From an uncultured Acetatifactor sp. (GTDB taxonomy: Bacteria; Bacillota; Clostridia; Lachnospirales; Lachnospiraceae), in assembly GCA_910586485.1 (NCBI GenBank), contig CAJUIA010000001.1, positions 1 to 64,000 on the forward strand: a stretch of 64,000 nucleotides of DNA, written 5' to 3'. Below the pieces are notes generated by a model. The model worked only from the letters and a program-made list of their open reading frames with translations, did no database searches and was not told the DNA's origin. Of the stretch, positions 15,842 through 25,278 are shown piece after piece. Each line of letters opens with the position of its first letter. Position 1 is the first letter of the stretch. The translations under genes and the position numbers were made by a program.

Positions 15842-16576
15842 ATGACGGTAAACGAGATAAAAAAATACAGAAAAAAAGATGCCTGCTCCTATTGCCTGGG
15901 CTCTTTTCCCACATTTGAGCTGCTGCGGGCCAGGCCGGAAACGGCGGAAATGGTTTTACTGCATTCCGATGCAAAGGCAGAGCTTCGAAAAGGGCTGGAG
16001 CTGGCGTGTAAAGGAGCGGACATCGGAATCATATGCAGTGACCGGCTCGTGGAAAGGCTGCGGGATAAGGATAAGTGCATTGTGATCGGCGTATTCAAAA
16101 AATATGAGTGTACACTGGAGCATCATGCAAATCATGTGGTGTTGGTCAATCCGGGGGATATGGGTAATTTAGGCACTATTATCAGGAGCTGCATGGGTTT
16201 TGGCATTACGAATCTGGCAATTATCGAGCCGGCGGCGGATATTTTTGATCCCAGAACAGTGCGGGCGTCGATGGGGGCATTGTTTGGAATAAAATTCGAG
16301 TATTTTTCCGATTTTGGTCAGTATGCCAAAAGGTATGGCGGTGAACGGGAAAACTATGCCTTTATGCTGGAGGGAAAGTACCGGCTTGGGGCCTTTCAGC
16401 ATCCGGAAGGCAAACCATATTCCTTGATTTTCGGCAACGAGGCAAGGGGCCTGGATGCAAGCTATATGAGTGTAGGCAAAAGTGTGGTGATTCCCCATAC
16501 CAATTCCATTGATTCCCTGAATTTGTCCCTGGCAGCAGGGATCGGCATTTATGAATTCTGCAGGGAGCCGTTTTAA
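15842..16576 (+). CDS. SpoU/TrmH-type RNA methyltransferase
   Basis: A 244-residue SPOUT-class methyltransferase that probably 2'-O-methylates rRNA or tRNA using S-adenosylmethionine. The three knot motifs are present: NPGDMGNLGTIIRSCMGFG (motif 1), SLIFGNEARGLD (motif 2) and IPHTNSIDSLNLSLAAGIGI (motif 3). An N-terminal substrate-binding region precedes them (about 1-90). The target nucleotide cannot be assigned. The start ATG is supported by GGGTGAGGG upstream. Confidence 0.85.
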   Translation: MTVNEIKKYRKKDACSYCLGSFPTFELLRARPETAEMVLLHSDAKAELRKGLELACKGADIGIICSDRLVERLRDKDKCIVIGVFKKYECTLEHHANHVVLVNPGDMGNLGTIIRSCMGFGITNLAIIEPAADIFDPRTVRASMGALFGIKFEYFSDFGQYAKRYGGERENYAFMLEGKYRLGAFQHPEGKPYSLIFGNEARGLDASYMSVGKSVVIPHTNSIDSLNLSLAAGIGIYEFCREPF

Positions 16577-16606
16577 GCCTGAATCAGATGACATGGCGTG
16601 CGGGTT

Positions 16607-17164
16607 TCACGATCTGCATCTTTCAATCAATTTTCTGTAGATCCATTCTACAAACCAGGGCTCTGTCGATACCTTCAGAGCGTCCTCAAAGGTGAACCAT
16701 TTTACTGCCTGGTTTTCCGATTCGTTTACAATCAGCGCCTCGCTTTCGTCAGCCTCGGCCAGGTAAGTGACGTTCATATGTAAATGGCTGGGCACATAGA
16801 GCCCTCTGCGCATATGTCCGTTGACAGTAAGCATTTCCAGACTGAAAATTTCAGGATTCAGCAGTCGGGCGCTTTTAACGCCTGTTTCCTCCTGCAGTTC
16901 CCGCAGGGCCACGGCGCGCAGGTTTTCATCGCCGTCTGCATGGCCCCCGATCCAGGACCAGGAATCGTAGATATTATGGTATACCATTAAGGTTTTGGTA
17001 CGTTCTTTATTGACGGTCCAGATCGAAGCGGAAAAATGAGCAATCCTGTTTCCTCGCTCCAGATGATCCGGGTTACGGATCATAAAGTCCAGCATCAGCT
17101 CCCGGTCACAGGCTTCCTGTTCATTCAGGGGAGTGTAGTTTTTGATGTCCTGAAATAAGCTCAT
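16607..17164 (-). CDS. NUDIX hydrolase
   Basis: A 185-residue nucleoside-diphosphate-linked hydrolase. The Nudix box reads GHADGDENLRAVALRELQEE followed by TGV, with the metal-binding REXXEE core intact. The ATG at 17164 is favoured by AAGGAGG 6 bp upstream; the longer frame adds only seven residues. The preceding segment SASIWTVNKERTKTLMVYHN is typical of the subfamily that hydrolyses small diphosphates such as IDP-like or dinucleotide substrates. The actual substrate is unknown. Confidence 0.85.
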   Translation of the reverse strand: MSLFQDIKNYTPLNEQEACDRELMLDFMIRNPDHLERGNRIAHFSASIWTVNKERTKTLMVYHNIYDSWSWIGGHADGDENLRAVALRELQEETGVKSARLLNPEIFSLEMLTVNGHMRRGLYVPSHLHMNVTYLAEADESEALIVNESENQAVKWFTFEDALKVSTEPWFVEWIYRKLIERCRS

Positions 17165-17325
17165 TTCATACCTCCTTGGCAGCAATAGTCAAATATTGCT
17201 TTTTTGATTTCGTTTAAGTGATAATGGACGGCTCTGAAAACATTCCAGTCTCGCAGAATTTCCCGGTCAATACTATAAAAAAGCAAAAAATGAGTGCGCT
17301 TTTCTTGCGAACTCTATTATACGGC

Positions 17326-17354
17326 TTGATTTTTTTCCCTGCAACAAGTATCAT
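17326..17354 (+). promoter_or_regulatory. Promoter for the xylB-like operon
   Basis: TTGATT (17326-17331) and TATCAT (17349-17354) are separated by 17 bp, about 80 bp before the kinase start. No cre-like operator was seen nearby. Confidence 0.5.
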
Positions 17355-17437
17355 GAATATATAGCAAGATTCTGATATATAGTCAGGACGGAATGAACTG
17401 TTGTCAGATGAAATCATGAAGTAAAAGGGGGCTGTAA

Positions 17438-18907
17438 ATGCTGTACATAGGTATTGATTTGGGAACATCAGCAGTGAAGCTGCTGCTGATGGATCAGGAC
17501 GGAAAGATTGTCAATGTGGTTTCAAGAGAGTATCCTTTGTATTTTCCTCATCCCGGCTGGTCGGAGCAAAAGCCGGAGGACTGGTATGCTCAGACCATAG
17601 AAGGAATCAAGGAGCTGATTAAGGATGTGGACAAAGCCCAAGTGGCAGGCATCAGTTTTGGCGGTCAGATGCACGGTTTGGTGATTCTGGATCAGGACGA
17701 TCATGTGATTCGTCCGGCGATCCTCTGGAACGATGGGCGTACCACGGAGGAAACGGATTATCTGAACAATGTGATCGGGAAGGAAAAGCTGTCGGAGTAT
17801 ACTGCAAATATTGCTTTTGCCGGATTTACTGCGCCTAAGATTCTGTGGGTGAAGAAAAACGAGCCTGAGAATTTTGCGAGGATCGCAAAGATTATGCTGC
17901 CCAAGGATTATATTGCGTACAAGCTGACGGGCGTACACTGCACCGATGTGTCGGATGCTTCCGGCATGCTGCTGTTTGATGTAAAAAATCGCAGGTGGTC
18001 ACAGGAAATGTGTGAGATCTGCGGGATTCGCATGGATCAGCTTGCAGCCTGCTATGAGAGCTATGAAACGGTGGGAACCCTTCTGCCGGAGATTGCAAAG
18101 GAGCTGGGCTTATCCGCTGCCGTAAAGGTGGCGGCCGGCGCAGGAGACAATGCGGCGGCTGCGGTAGGTACGGGTACGGTTGGGGACAATATGTGTAACA
18201 TTTCTCTGGGAACCAGCGGCACCATCTTCATTTCCTCAGGAAAGTTTGGCGTGGATAAGTTTAATGCGCTCCATTCCTTTGCCCATGCGGATGGCAGCTA
18301 TCATCTGATGGGTTGTATGCTCAGCGCTGCCAGCTGTAATAAATGGTGGATGGATGATATTATCGGCACGAAGGATTATAGCGCGGAACAGCAGGCTATT
18401 CAAAAGCTGGGTGAGAACCATGTATATTATCTGCCTTATCTGATGGGAGAGCGTTCTCCCCATAACGATCCAAACGCCAGAGCGGTCTTTATCGGCATGA
18501 CCATGGACACCACCAGAGCGGATATGACTCAGGCGGTGCTGGAGGGTGTGGCATTTGCCCTGCGGGATTCCCTGGAGGTTGCAAAGTCCCTGGGAATCAA
18601 GCTGGAGCGCACCAAGATCTGCGGCGGCGGCGCGAAGAGTCCTCTTTGGAAAAAGATTGTGGCCAATGTGCTGAATCTGAAGGTAGATGTGATCGAGAGC
18701 GAGGAAGGTCCTGCTATGGGAGGTGCCATGCTGGCGGCGGTGGCCTGCGGCGAATTTAAGAGCGTGGAAGAGGCAGCAGAAAAGGTGGTAAGGATTGTGG
18801 ATACGGTGGAGCCGGATCAAAAGCTGGCGGCAAAGTACGAAGAGCGCTATGCACAGTTTAAGGAAATATATCCTGCCTGCAAGCCTTTGTTTCAGGTGAT
18901 GAAATAA
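17438..18907 (+). CDS. xylB: Xylulokinase-like FGGY carbohydrate kinase
   Basis: A 489-residue kinase of the FGGY family, phosphorylating D-xylulose or a related ketose with ATP. The N-terminal phosphate-binding motif is IGIDLGTSAVKLLLMD, and the two halves of the actin-like fold are evident; LGTSGTIFISSG (about 256) and CGGGAKSPLWKKI (about 395) are the ATP-binding motifs. GQMHGLVILD near residue 77 is typical of xylulokinases. It begins a three-gene operon with DUF4867 and an isomerase-like gene. Since the partner resembles fucose/arabinose isomerase, the physiological sugar may not be xylose. Confidence 0.85.
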   Translation: MLYIGIDLGTSAVKLLLMDQDGKIVNVVSREYPLYFPHPGWSEQKPEDWYAQTIEGIKELIKDVDKAQVAGISFGGQMHGLVILDQDDHVIRPAILWNDGRTTEETDYLNNVIGKEKLSEYTANIAFAGFTAPKILWVKKNEPENFARIAKIMLPKDYIAYKLTGVHCTDVSDASGMLLFDVKNRRWSQEMCEICGIRMDQLAACYESYETVGTLLPEIAKELGLSAAVKVAAGAGDNAAAAVGTGTVGDNMCNISLGTSGTIFISSGKFGVDKFNALHSFAHADGSYHLMGCMLSAASCNKWWMDDIIGTKDYSAEQQAIQKLGENHVYYLPYLMGERSPHNDPNARAVFIGMTMDTTRADMTQAVLEGVAFALRDSLEVAKSLGIKLERTKICGGGAKSPLWKKIVANVLNLKVDVIESEEGPAMGGAMLAAVACGEFKSVEEAAEKVVRIVDTVEPDQKLAAKYEERYAQFKEIYPACKPLFQVMK

Positions 18908-18972
18908 AGCAGTCATAGCTGGCAGCTGGTAGAATAAAGGTCTGCGCCCATGGCGCACAAGGAGGTATTAGC

Positions 18973-19626
18973 ATGAAAATATTACCTGTTACGGATCCTG
19001 CCTTTAAGAAATATGGGCGGATGATAACCAATGTTGATTTTACGGAGCTGGTGGCGGCCATGAAGGAGACGCCCGTTCCTGAGGGGGTGGTCTATGAGCC
19101 AAGCATCCGGGAGCTGGAGGCCTTGCCTGTGATGCAGAAGCTGTCGGATGTGGCATACGGAGAGATGCCTATTCAGATCGGTTACTGCAACGGCCATAAC
19201 ACAAAGCTGAATGCCGTGGAATATCATCGGGATTCCGAAATCAATGTGGCGGCCACGGATGCGATCCTGATTCTTGGCAGTCTTCAGGATGTAGAGGCAG
19301 ATCATACCTATGAGACGTCAAAGATGGAGGCGTTTTTACTGCCTGCGGGAACAGGAGTGGAGGTTTATGCCACAACGCTGCATTATGCGCCCTGCAGCGT
19401 AGAGGGCAAGGGCTTTCAGGTAGCCATTGTGCTTCCGAAGGGAACCAATTACCCCTTGAAAGTATCTCATCCCAGGGCTTCCGGTACAACCACGGACAAT
19501 GAAGATCATTTGATTACCGCCGTGAACAAGTGGCTGATTGGCCATGCAGAGGGCGGCCTGGAGCCGGGCAGCTTCTTAGGGCTGAAGGGTGAAAACCTGG
19601 ATATAGCAAAGTGCGTGAAAGAATGA
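18973..19626 (+). CDS. DUF4867 family protein, cupin-like
   Basis: A 217-residue cytoplasmic protein of the DUF4867 family, frequently found in Firmicutes sugar operons. The pattern QIGYCNGHNTKLNAVEYHRDSE followed by VYATTLHYAP resembles a cupin barrel with conserved histidine and glutamate residues for metal or sugar binding. GGAGGTATTAGC upstream supports the ATG. It lies between the xylB-like kinase and the isomerase-like gene, so an auxiliary mutarotase or isomerase role is plausible but unproven. Confidence 0.75.
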   Translation: MKILPVTDPAFKKYGRMITNVDFTELVAAMKETPVPEGVVYEPSIRELEALPVMQKLSDVAYGEMPIQIGYCNGHNTKLNAVEYHRDSEINVAATDAILILGSLQDVEADHTYETSKMEAFLLPAGTGVEVYATTLHYAPCSVEGKGFQVAIVLPKGTNYPLKVSHPRASGTTTDNEDHLITAVNKWLIGHAEGGLEPGSFLGLKGENLDIAKCVKE

Positions 19627-19682
19627 AATTTCGGCGGGATTACCGCCCAAATAATATAGTACAATTATAGGAGGATCAAAAC

Positions 19683-21167
19683 ATGAACAATTTACCCCAG
19701 GTAAAGATCGGTATTGTTGCCGTAAGCCGTGACTGCTTTCCGGAGAGCCTGTCTGTCAACAGAAGAAAGGCGCTGGTGAAGGCATACACGGAAAAGTACG
19801 GTGCGGCGGATATTTATGAGTGTCCCGTCTGCATTGTGGAGAGCGAAATCCACATGGTACAGGCGCTGGAGGACATTAAGAAAAACGGATGTAACGCCCT
19901 GTGCGTTTATCTTGGCAACTTTGGCCCTGAGATTTCTGAGACCCTGCTGGCAAAGCATTTTGACGGTCCCTCCATTTTCGTGGCAGCAGCGGAAGAGAGT
20001 CAGGCAGACCTGATGGACGGCCGCGGCGACGCATACTGCGGTATGCTGAATGCCAGCTACAATTTAAAACTGCGAAATGTTAAAGCTTATATTCCTGAGT
20101 ACCCCGTGGGGACTGCTGAGGAATGCGCTGACATGATCAACGAGTTTGTGCCCATTGCCAGAGCAATTATCGGACTGTCTGATTTAAAAATCATTTCCTT
20201 TGGCCCCAGACCCCTTAACTTCCTGGCATGCAACGCGCCCATCAAGCAGCTTTACAATCTGGGAGTGGAGATCGAGGAAAATTCCGAGCTGGATCTTTTC
20301 GAGTCCTTTAACAAGCACGCGGGGGACGAGAGAATCCCTGCCAAGGTAAAGGAGATGGCAGAAGAGCTGGGCGCAGGAAACAAGAAGCCTGAAATCCTGG
20401 AGAAGCTGGCGCAGTATGAGCTGACTCTGCTTGACTGGGTGGAGAATCACAGAGGGTATCGGAAGTATGTAGCCATTGCCGGAAAGTGCTGGCCTGCATT
20501 CCAGACCCAGTTTGGCTTTGTGCCCTGTTATGTAAACAGCCGTCTGACCGGTATGGGAATTCCCGTATCCTGCGAGGTGGACATTTACGGATGCCTGTCC
20601 GAGTTCATCGGCACCTGTGTCAGCGCGGATGCCGTAACGCTGCTTGACATTAACAACTCTGTTCCTGCAGATATGTTTAAAGAAGCGATCGAGGGCAAGT
20701 TCCCTTATACCCATAAGGATACCTTTATGGGCTTCCACTGCGGTAATACCTGCACCAAGAAGCTGGCATTCTGCGAGATGAAGTATCAGAAGATCATGGC
20801 CCGCAGTCTTCCCGTAGAGGTGACCAACGGCACCCTTGAGGGCGACATTATGCCCGGCGACATTACCTTCTACCGCCTGCAGTCCACTGCGGACAACAAG
20901 CTGCGCGCTTATATTGCACAGGGCGAGGTGCTGAATGTGCCCACCAAGTCCTTCGGCGGCATCGGCGTGTTTGCAATACCTGAGATGGGACGCTTCTATC
21001 GCCATGTGCTGATCGAAAAGAATTATCCCCACCATGGCGCTGTGGCCTTCGGACATTTTGGAAAAGCGCTGTTTGAGGTATTTAAGTATATTGGAGTACC
21101 GGTGGAGGATTTGAATTACAATCAGCCCAAGTCCCTGCCTTATCCTACGGAGAATCCGTTCTGCTGA
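19683..21167 (+). CDS. L-fucose/L-arabinose isomerase family protein
   Basis: A 494-residue protein with the fold of L-fucose isomerase and L-arabinose isomerase, which convert aldoses to ketoses using a divalent metal. The N-terminal half has KIGIVAVSRDCFPESLS and the alternating alpha/beta pattern; the C-terminal half has SCEVDIYGCLSEFI, GFHCGNTCTKK and HGAVAFGHFGKALF, which fit the metal-coordinating glutamate, aspartate and histidine region. AGGAGG 8 bp before the ATG supports the start. In the operon it would feed the ketose to the upstream kinase. The exact sugar (fucose, arabinose, xylose or other) is not shown. Confidence 0.8.
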   Translation: MNNLPQVKIGIVAVSRDCFPESLSVNRRKALVKAYTEKYGAADIYECPVCIVESEIHMVQALEDIKKNGCNALCVYLGNFGPEISETLLAKHFDGPSIFVAAAEESQADLMDGRGDAYCGMLNASYNLKLRNVKAYIPEYPVGTAEECADMINEFVPIARAIIGLSDLKIISFGPRPLNFLACNAPIKQLYNLGVEIEENSELDLFESFNKHAGDERIPAKVKEMAEELGAGNKKPEILEKLAQYELTLLDWVENHRGYRKYVAIAGKCWPAFQTQFGFVPCYVNSRLTGMGIPVSCEVDIYGCLSEFIGTCVSADAVTLLDINNSVPADMFKEAIEGKFPYTHKDTFMGFHCGNTCTKKLAFCEMKYQKIMARSLPVEVTNGTLEGDIMPGDITFYRLQSTADNKLRAYIAQGEVLNVPTKSFGGIGVFAIPEMGRFYRHVLIEKNYPHHGAVAFGHFGKALFEVFKYIGVPVEDLNYNQPKSLPYPTENPFC

Positions 21168-21599
21168 GGGGAAGCTAAGGGCTGATGCAATGCTCACACA
21201 TTGTGAGTGTCTTGAAACGGCATATAGGGAATAAAGGAGAACGCTTTTAGGTTATGCGCCTGAAGGCGTTCTTACTACTTAATAATTGTATTACAGCAAC
21301 TTTGTATCGGCCTTTTTTGTAGTTGAGAAGAAACATGGAATATAATATGCTATAAGAGCATAGTGTGAAGGGAATGAAGATTCTTAAGTCTGCAAAAAAC
21401 GCAGACAAAGAAAATCTAAGTCATTCCCCGAAGAACGCAGGCGAGCAAACTTGCCTTAACCAGCGTTCTTCGGGGACCTTTAATTCCATGAGATTGATTT
21501 TTGCCTGCGGCTCATACGACATAAGCTTATGCTTTTCGCCGTTAAAATTTGCAGGTTGTGGAAAGCTATGGTTATTAATATGAAGGAAGGGGTGAATTT
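21168..21599. other. Structured intergenic region after the isomerase gene
   Basis: This 432-base gap has a 14-bp imperfect stem at 21238-21272 (AGAACGC with GCGTTCT outside), a 6-bp stem TATGCT/AGCATA, and a nested hairpin element (21371-21475) related to the one at 57.7 kb. The tail 21476-21599 has a palindrome ATAAGCTTAT. There is no supported protein. Confidence 0.55.
21371..21475. repeat. Dispersed hairpin element, copy A
   Basis: First domain: GGAATGA (21371-21377) pairs with TCATTCC (21421-21427), enclosing AGATT/AATCT and GTCTGC/GCAGAC. Second domain: a 13-bp perfect stem CCCCGAAGAACGC/GCGTTCTTCGGGG (21426-21438 with 21463-21475) enclosing AGGCGAG/CTTGCCT. The second domain and the downstream TTTAATTCCATGA match the element at 57752-57812. 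Confidence 0.65.
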
Positions 21600-21842
21600 A
21601 TGTCTGATTTACAGCAAGAGGCAGTTCGAATGATAAGTGGGCTGTCGGATGATAATATCCGTTTTTTGCTGAAGATTATCCATAGGTTAATACCACAGGA
21701 TGGAGAAAAAAATACTTTTGCCATATTATCTGCAGATGAGGATAATAAAATGCAGACATTTTTGAGGCTTGATGCTGCCAGGGCGGAGATTCAACAGTAT
21801 CTTCCGGAAGAGTTTCTGGAAACCATCTCCAATAATCTATGA
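21600..21842 (+). CDS. Small hypothetical protein
   Basis: An 80-residue acidic, helical protein starting MSDLQQEAVRMISGLSDDN. The N-terminal pattern resembles small proteins that accompany toxin genes in Firmicutes, but no toxin is adjacent, so this is not assigned. GGAAGG upstream of the ATG supports the start. A good terminator follows at 21870. Confidence 0.55.
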   Translation: MSDLQQEAVRMISGLSDDNIRFLLKIIHRLIPQDGEKNTFAILSADEDNKMQTFLRLDAARAEIQQYLPEEFLETISNNL

Positions 21843-21869
21843 ACAACAAATAATATATCGGTTAATGTG

Positions 21870-21900
21870 AAAAAAGCCTACTCATATGAGGGGCTTTTTT
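21870..21900 (+). terminator. Rho-independent terminator
   Basis: AAAAAGCC pairs with GGGCTTTTTT around CTCAT/ATGAG, giving a stem ending in six T. It ends the 80-residue gene and can also act on the minus strand. Confidence 0.8.
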
Positions 21901-22136
21901 GAGTATGACAGATAAGCTGTCAGCTTATAGCGAACGTCCGTAAGCGGCGCAGCTGCAGAAGAACCCAGGGCAATTTCCAAGGTTGACACTGCGAGGTTAG
22001 CAACGCTGATATTGTGCCAAGGTGTATAGAGTACGGAAAATACCTTGGTATTTTCTGCATTTTCCACATCTGATAAGCCTGAAAGGCCGTTGCTTTAAGC
22101 GGTTTTCGTTTTCTTTTTTTAGGGAGGCTGGCAGCA

Positions 22137-22349
22137 ATGTGGTGTGCGGTGCATGTAAAGGATGGGGATGAAATCAAAACAGAATCCATTGTGAAGGCAC
22201 TGCTTCCCGAAGAATTGGATGCCAGATGTATCCAGTTAACCAGAAGAAGGAGAAAGAAGTATGGCGGGCAATGGCGGACCGTGCAGGAAAAGCTTCTGCC
22301 GGGATACCTCTTTATTGTAACCGACCAGCCGGAGGCTGTCAGCGCTTGA
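22137..22349 (+). pseudogene. LoaP/NusG-like antiterminator, N-terminal domain only
   Basis: A 70-codon frame starting MWCAVHVKDGDEIKTES and including WRTVQEKLLPGYLFIVT, which is the NusG N-terminal (NGN) domain of the specialised antiterminator LoaP. Full-length proteins are about 170-190 residues with a C-terminal KOW domain; here the frame ends after PGYLFIVTDQPEAVSA, 23 bp before the start of the next gene. LoaP usually opens exopolysaccharide operons and promotes their read-through, so its truncation is consistent with the decayed state of the following genes. GGGAGG upstream gives a normal translation start. Confidence 0.75.
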
Positions 22350-22371
22350 TTGTATAGAGGCGGGGTGTAAT

Positions 22372-23721
22372 TTGATTATTGAAAAGCCCATAGCCTTGTC
22401 GCTTGCCGATGCCGACGCGGTCATAAAGGCAGCAAGGGAAAAAGGCGTTAAAGTCTGTGCAAACCATCAGAACCGATTTAACAAGTCTGTACAAAAGATA
22501 CGGGAAGCACTGGATGAGGGGCGTTTCGGACGCATGTTTTACGGGACGGCGCATATCCGCTGGTGCAGGGACAGGCATTATTATGACCAGGCAAAATGGC
22601 GGGGCACATGGGAACAGGACGGTGGGGCACTCATGAATCAGTGCATTCACAACATAGACTTGCTCCGCTGGATGATGGGGGATGAGGTTGATGAGGTCGT
22701 GGGGATGACGGATCAGTTAAATCACCCGTATCTTGAAGCGGAGGACCTGGGGATTGCACTTGTAAAATTTAAAAGCGGAGCATATGGAATCATAGAGGGA
22801 ACCACAGATATTTATCCAAAGAATCTGGAGGAGACCCTCTATTTATTTGGCGAAAAAGGCACGGTAAAGGCGGGAGGCCAGAGTGTAAACCGCATTGAAG
22901 AGTGGCGCTTTTCGGATACCCTGGACGATCCGGAAGCAGTGAAAAATCAGTTTGCCGAAAATCCGCCCAATGTATACGGATTTGGGCATACGCCGCTGTA
23001 TGCGGACATGATCGGTGCAATAGAAAATGACAGGGAACCTTATGTAAATGGGGAAGCCGGAAGGAGAGCACTGGAGCTTGTACTGGCAATTTATAAATCT
23101 GCGGCGGAAGGGAAAGCGGTCAGGCTGCCCTTAAAGGAATGTTCTACAATGGACTTTTACGGCAGATTTCAGGAGGTTTTGAAAGAGGGGGCTGTTCTTA
23201 AAGGGGGCAGCATGAGAAAAAAGTATATTGTTCATGAAAGCAGCTATATAGATGATAATGTGGAGATAGGCGAAGGAACAAAGATATGGCATTTTTGCCA
23301 TATTCAGTCAGGTGCAAGAATTGGAAAAAACTGTTCGCTGGGGCAAAATGTGAATGTGTCAAATAACGTCATTATTGGGGACTCCTGTAAAATACAGAAT
23401 AATGTATCGCTTTATGAAGGTGTTGTGCTGGAGGACGGGGTATTCTGCGGGCCGTCCTGTGTGTTCACGAATGATCTGACACCAAGAGCTGAATACCCCA
23501 AAGGGCATGAGAATTATAAAAAAACATTGATAAAAAAAGGAGCATCCATCGGTGCCAACGCCACAATTGTATGCGGACATACGGTGGGCAAATACGCCAT
23601 GGTTGCTGCCGGAGCGGTGGTGACAAAAGATGTGCCGGATTATGCGCTGGTGGCAGGGGTGCCGGCGAAGGTAGTAGGACAAATAGACGCGAGAGGTAAT
23701 TTGATGAGAAATGAAAGTTGA
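22372..23721 (+). pseudogene. N-truncated WbpB-like dehydrogenase fused to WbpD-like acetyltransferase
   Basis: The frame opens at a TTG with IIEKPIALSLADADAVI, the EKP motif that in Gfo/Idh/MocA dehydrogenases lies about 95 residues in. The NAD-binding Rossmann fold with GxGxxG is missing. The remaining dehydrogenase (about 1-280) matches UDP-GlcNAc-type 3-dehydrogenases (WlbA/WbpB). From about residue 283 it continues in frame into a left-handed beta-helix acetyltransferase (IGEGTKIWHFCHIQSGARIG; IGANATIVCG; YALVAGVPAKVVG), as in WbpD. An internal ATG (23213) with a GGGGG site could start the acetyltransferase alone. The missing N-terminus and the truncated upstream LoaP suggest one deletion joined them. 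Confidence 0.7.
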
Positions 23722-23838
23722 TAAGATGACATTCTTTTTTCGGATGATGGGTATAACTGAGATGCGAAAGGTTAAAAAACAACGTATTTATCGTATAAGG
23801 ACAAGCAATGCTATCCGTTTTATTGAAGGAGGTATTAT

Positions 23839-24873
23839 ATGAAAACAGCATTAATCACAGGAGTAACGGGCCAGGACGGGAGCTATCTGTCGGAGTTTTT
23901 AATCGAAAAGGGATATGATGTCCATGGAATCATCCGCCGGTCTTCGGTGGATTATCGGGAACGTATTGCGCATCTGGAGGGGCATCCAAATTTTCATCTT
24001 CACTATGGAGACTTAGCGGATTCCATGAGTCTGGTCAAAGTGATCGGAGCCGTCAGGCCGGATGAAATCTATAATCTGGCAGCGCAGAGTCATGTACAGG
24101 TCAGCTTCGATGTGCCTGAGTTTACTGCCGATGTAGATGCAACCGGCGTGCTGAGGATTCTGGAAGCAGTAAGAGTCGCAAGCCTGGCCGATACATGCCG
24201 TATTTATCAGGCCTCAACCTCCGAGCTTTATGGCAAGGTGGAGGAGATCCCGCAGTCGGAAACAACGCCATTCCATCCATACAGCCCTTACGCGGTGGCA
24301 AAACAGTATGGTTTCTGGATTACAAAGGAATACCGTGAGGCATACGGCATGTTTTGTTGTTCGGGCATCCTGTTTAACCACGAATCGGAGCGCAGAGGCG
24401 AGACTTTTGTGACCAGAAAGATTACGCTGGCGGCTGCGAGAATTGCACAGGGTAAGCAGGATAAGCTCTATCTGGGCAATCTGTCCTCTCTGCGTGACTG
24501 GGGTTATGCAAAGGACTATGTTGAGTGTATGTGGCTGATCCTGCAAAATGACAAGCCCGAAGATTTTGTCATCGCTACCGGAGTACAGCATTCCGTCCGT
24601 GAATTCTGCACTCTGGCATTTCGGTTCGCAGGCGTTGAATTGGAGTGGAGAGGGGAAGGACTGGATGAGGTTGGTATTGACAAGGCAACAAGGAAAGAAT
24701 TGGTAGCAGTTTCCCCGGACTTTTATCGGCCTACCGATGTCGTAAACCTTTTGGGGGATCCGTCGAAAGCGAAGCGTGAGCTTGGCTGGAACCCTACGAA
24801 GACCAGCTTTGAAGAGCTTGTGCGAATCATGGTTGAACACGATATGGAAAAGGTTGCTGTGGAGCGCGCATAG
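23839..24873 (+). CDS. gmd: GDP-mannose 4,6-dehydratase
   Basis: A 344-residue short-chain dehydrogenase/reductase that converts GDP-D-mannose to GDP-4-keto-6-deoxymannose. The NADP-binding motif is TGVTGQDGSYLSEFL, and the catalytic residues are in STSELYGKV and YSPYAVAKQYG (Tyr-x3-Lys). NHESERRGETFVTRKIT and RDWGYAKDYVE are strong GMD signatures. Length and motifs look intact, with AGGAGG upstream of the ATG. It would supply fucose, rhamnose or perosamine-type nucleotide sugars for surface polysaccharide. The next step (GDP-fucose synthase) is not present. Confidence 0.9.
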   Translation: MKTALITGVTGQDGSYLSEFLIEKGYDVHGIIRRSSVDYRERIAHLEGHPNFHLHYGDLADSMSLVKVIGAVRPDEIYNLAAQSHVQVSFDVPEFTADVDATGVLRILEAVRVASLADTCRIYQASTSELYGKVEEIPQSETTPFHPYSPYAVAKQYGFWITKEYREAYGMFCCSGILFNHESERRGETFVTRKITLAAARIAQGKQDKLYLGNLSSLRDWGYAKDYVECMWLILQNDKPEDFVIATGVQHSVREFCTLAFRFAGVELEWRGEGLDEVGIDKATRKELVAVSPDFYRPTDVVNLLGDPSKAKRELGWNPTKTSFEELVRIMVEHDMEKVAVERA

Positions 24874-25278
24874 AAAAGCATCTAGAAGCGGAAGGGTATT
24901 TAATTTGCCAAAGATCTGAAGATTATACTTATCTAAAAAAGGCGATACAAGAATGGTAGAAAGGTTTATTCTGGCAGAACTGTGGATGAGGGAATTTGAT
25001 GTGAGAATTGAGACTTAATTTATGAGCTTAAGTTCAGTTCAGATTGTGAAAAGAAGAAGGAGATTTACCTCGTAAGAAGCATTTGCGAGATTCTTGGGAA
25101 TCAGGAGAAATGGGAAATAGATGGTATTTACGAATAGCTTTTTCCTATTTGCATTTTTACCGGTTGTATTACTTGGCTGCTATATACTGAAGAGAGAAGT
25201 ATAATATATCTTTGCGTGACTGGCATTAGACGAAACTGGCGAATTTGATTCTTAAAAAATGGCGGTGAGGTAAAGTAT
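24874..25278. other. Decayed stretch of the polysaccharide locus
   Basis: Between gmd and the aminotransferase there is no intact gene. Short coding-like scraps occur: EKHLEAEGYLICQRSEDYTY immediately after gmd, and a 27-codon MBOAT stub at 25121-25204. This is what a large internal deletion would leave. Confidence 0.5.
25121..25204 (+). pseudogene. MBOAT-type O-acyltransferase stub
   Basis: ATG followed by VFTNSFFLFAFLPVVLLGCY and a stop after 27 codons. This is the conserved first membrane segment of membrane-bound O-acyltransferases of the AlgI type (usually about 470 residues). A GGAGAAA site lies upstream. It is a deletion remnant. Confidence 0.6.

Noticed and set aside
20184..21197. 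Minus-strand open frame of 337 codons opposite the isomerase-like gene
   Set aside because: Antisense shadow; the plus-strand operon is well supported.
21426..21475. Ordinary rho-independent terminator
   Set aside because: The stem is perfect but no T-run follows on either strand, and a relative with the same core lies at 57.7 kb.
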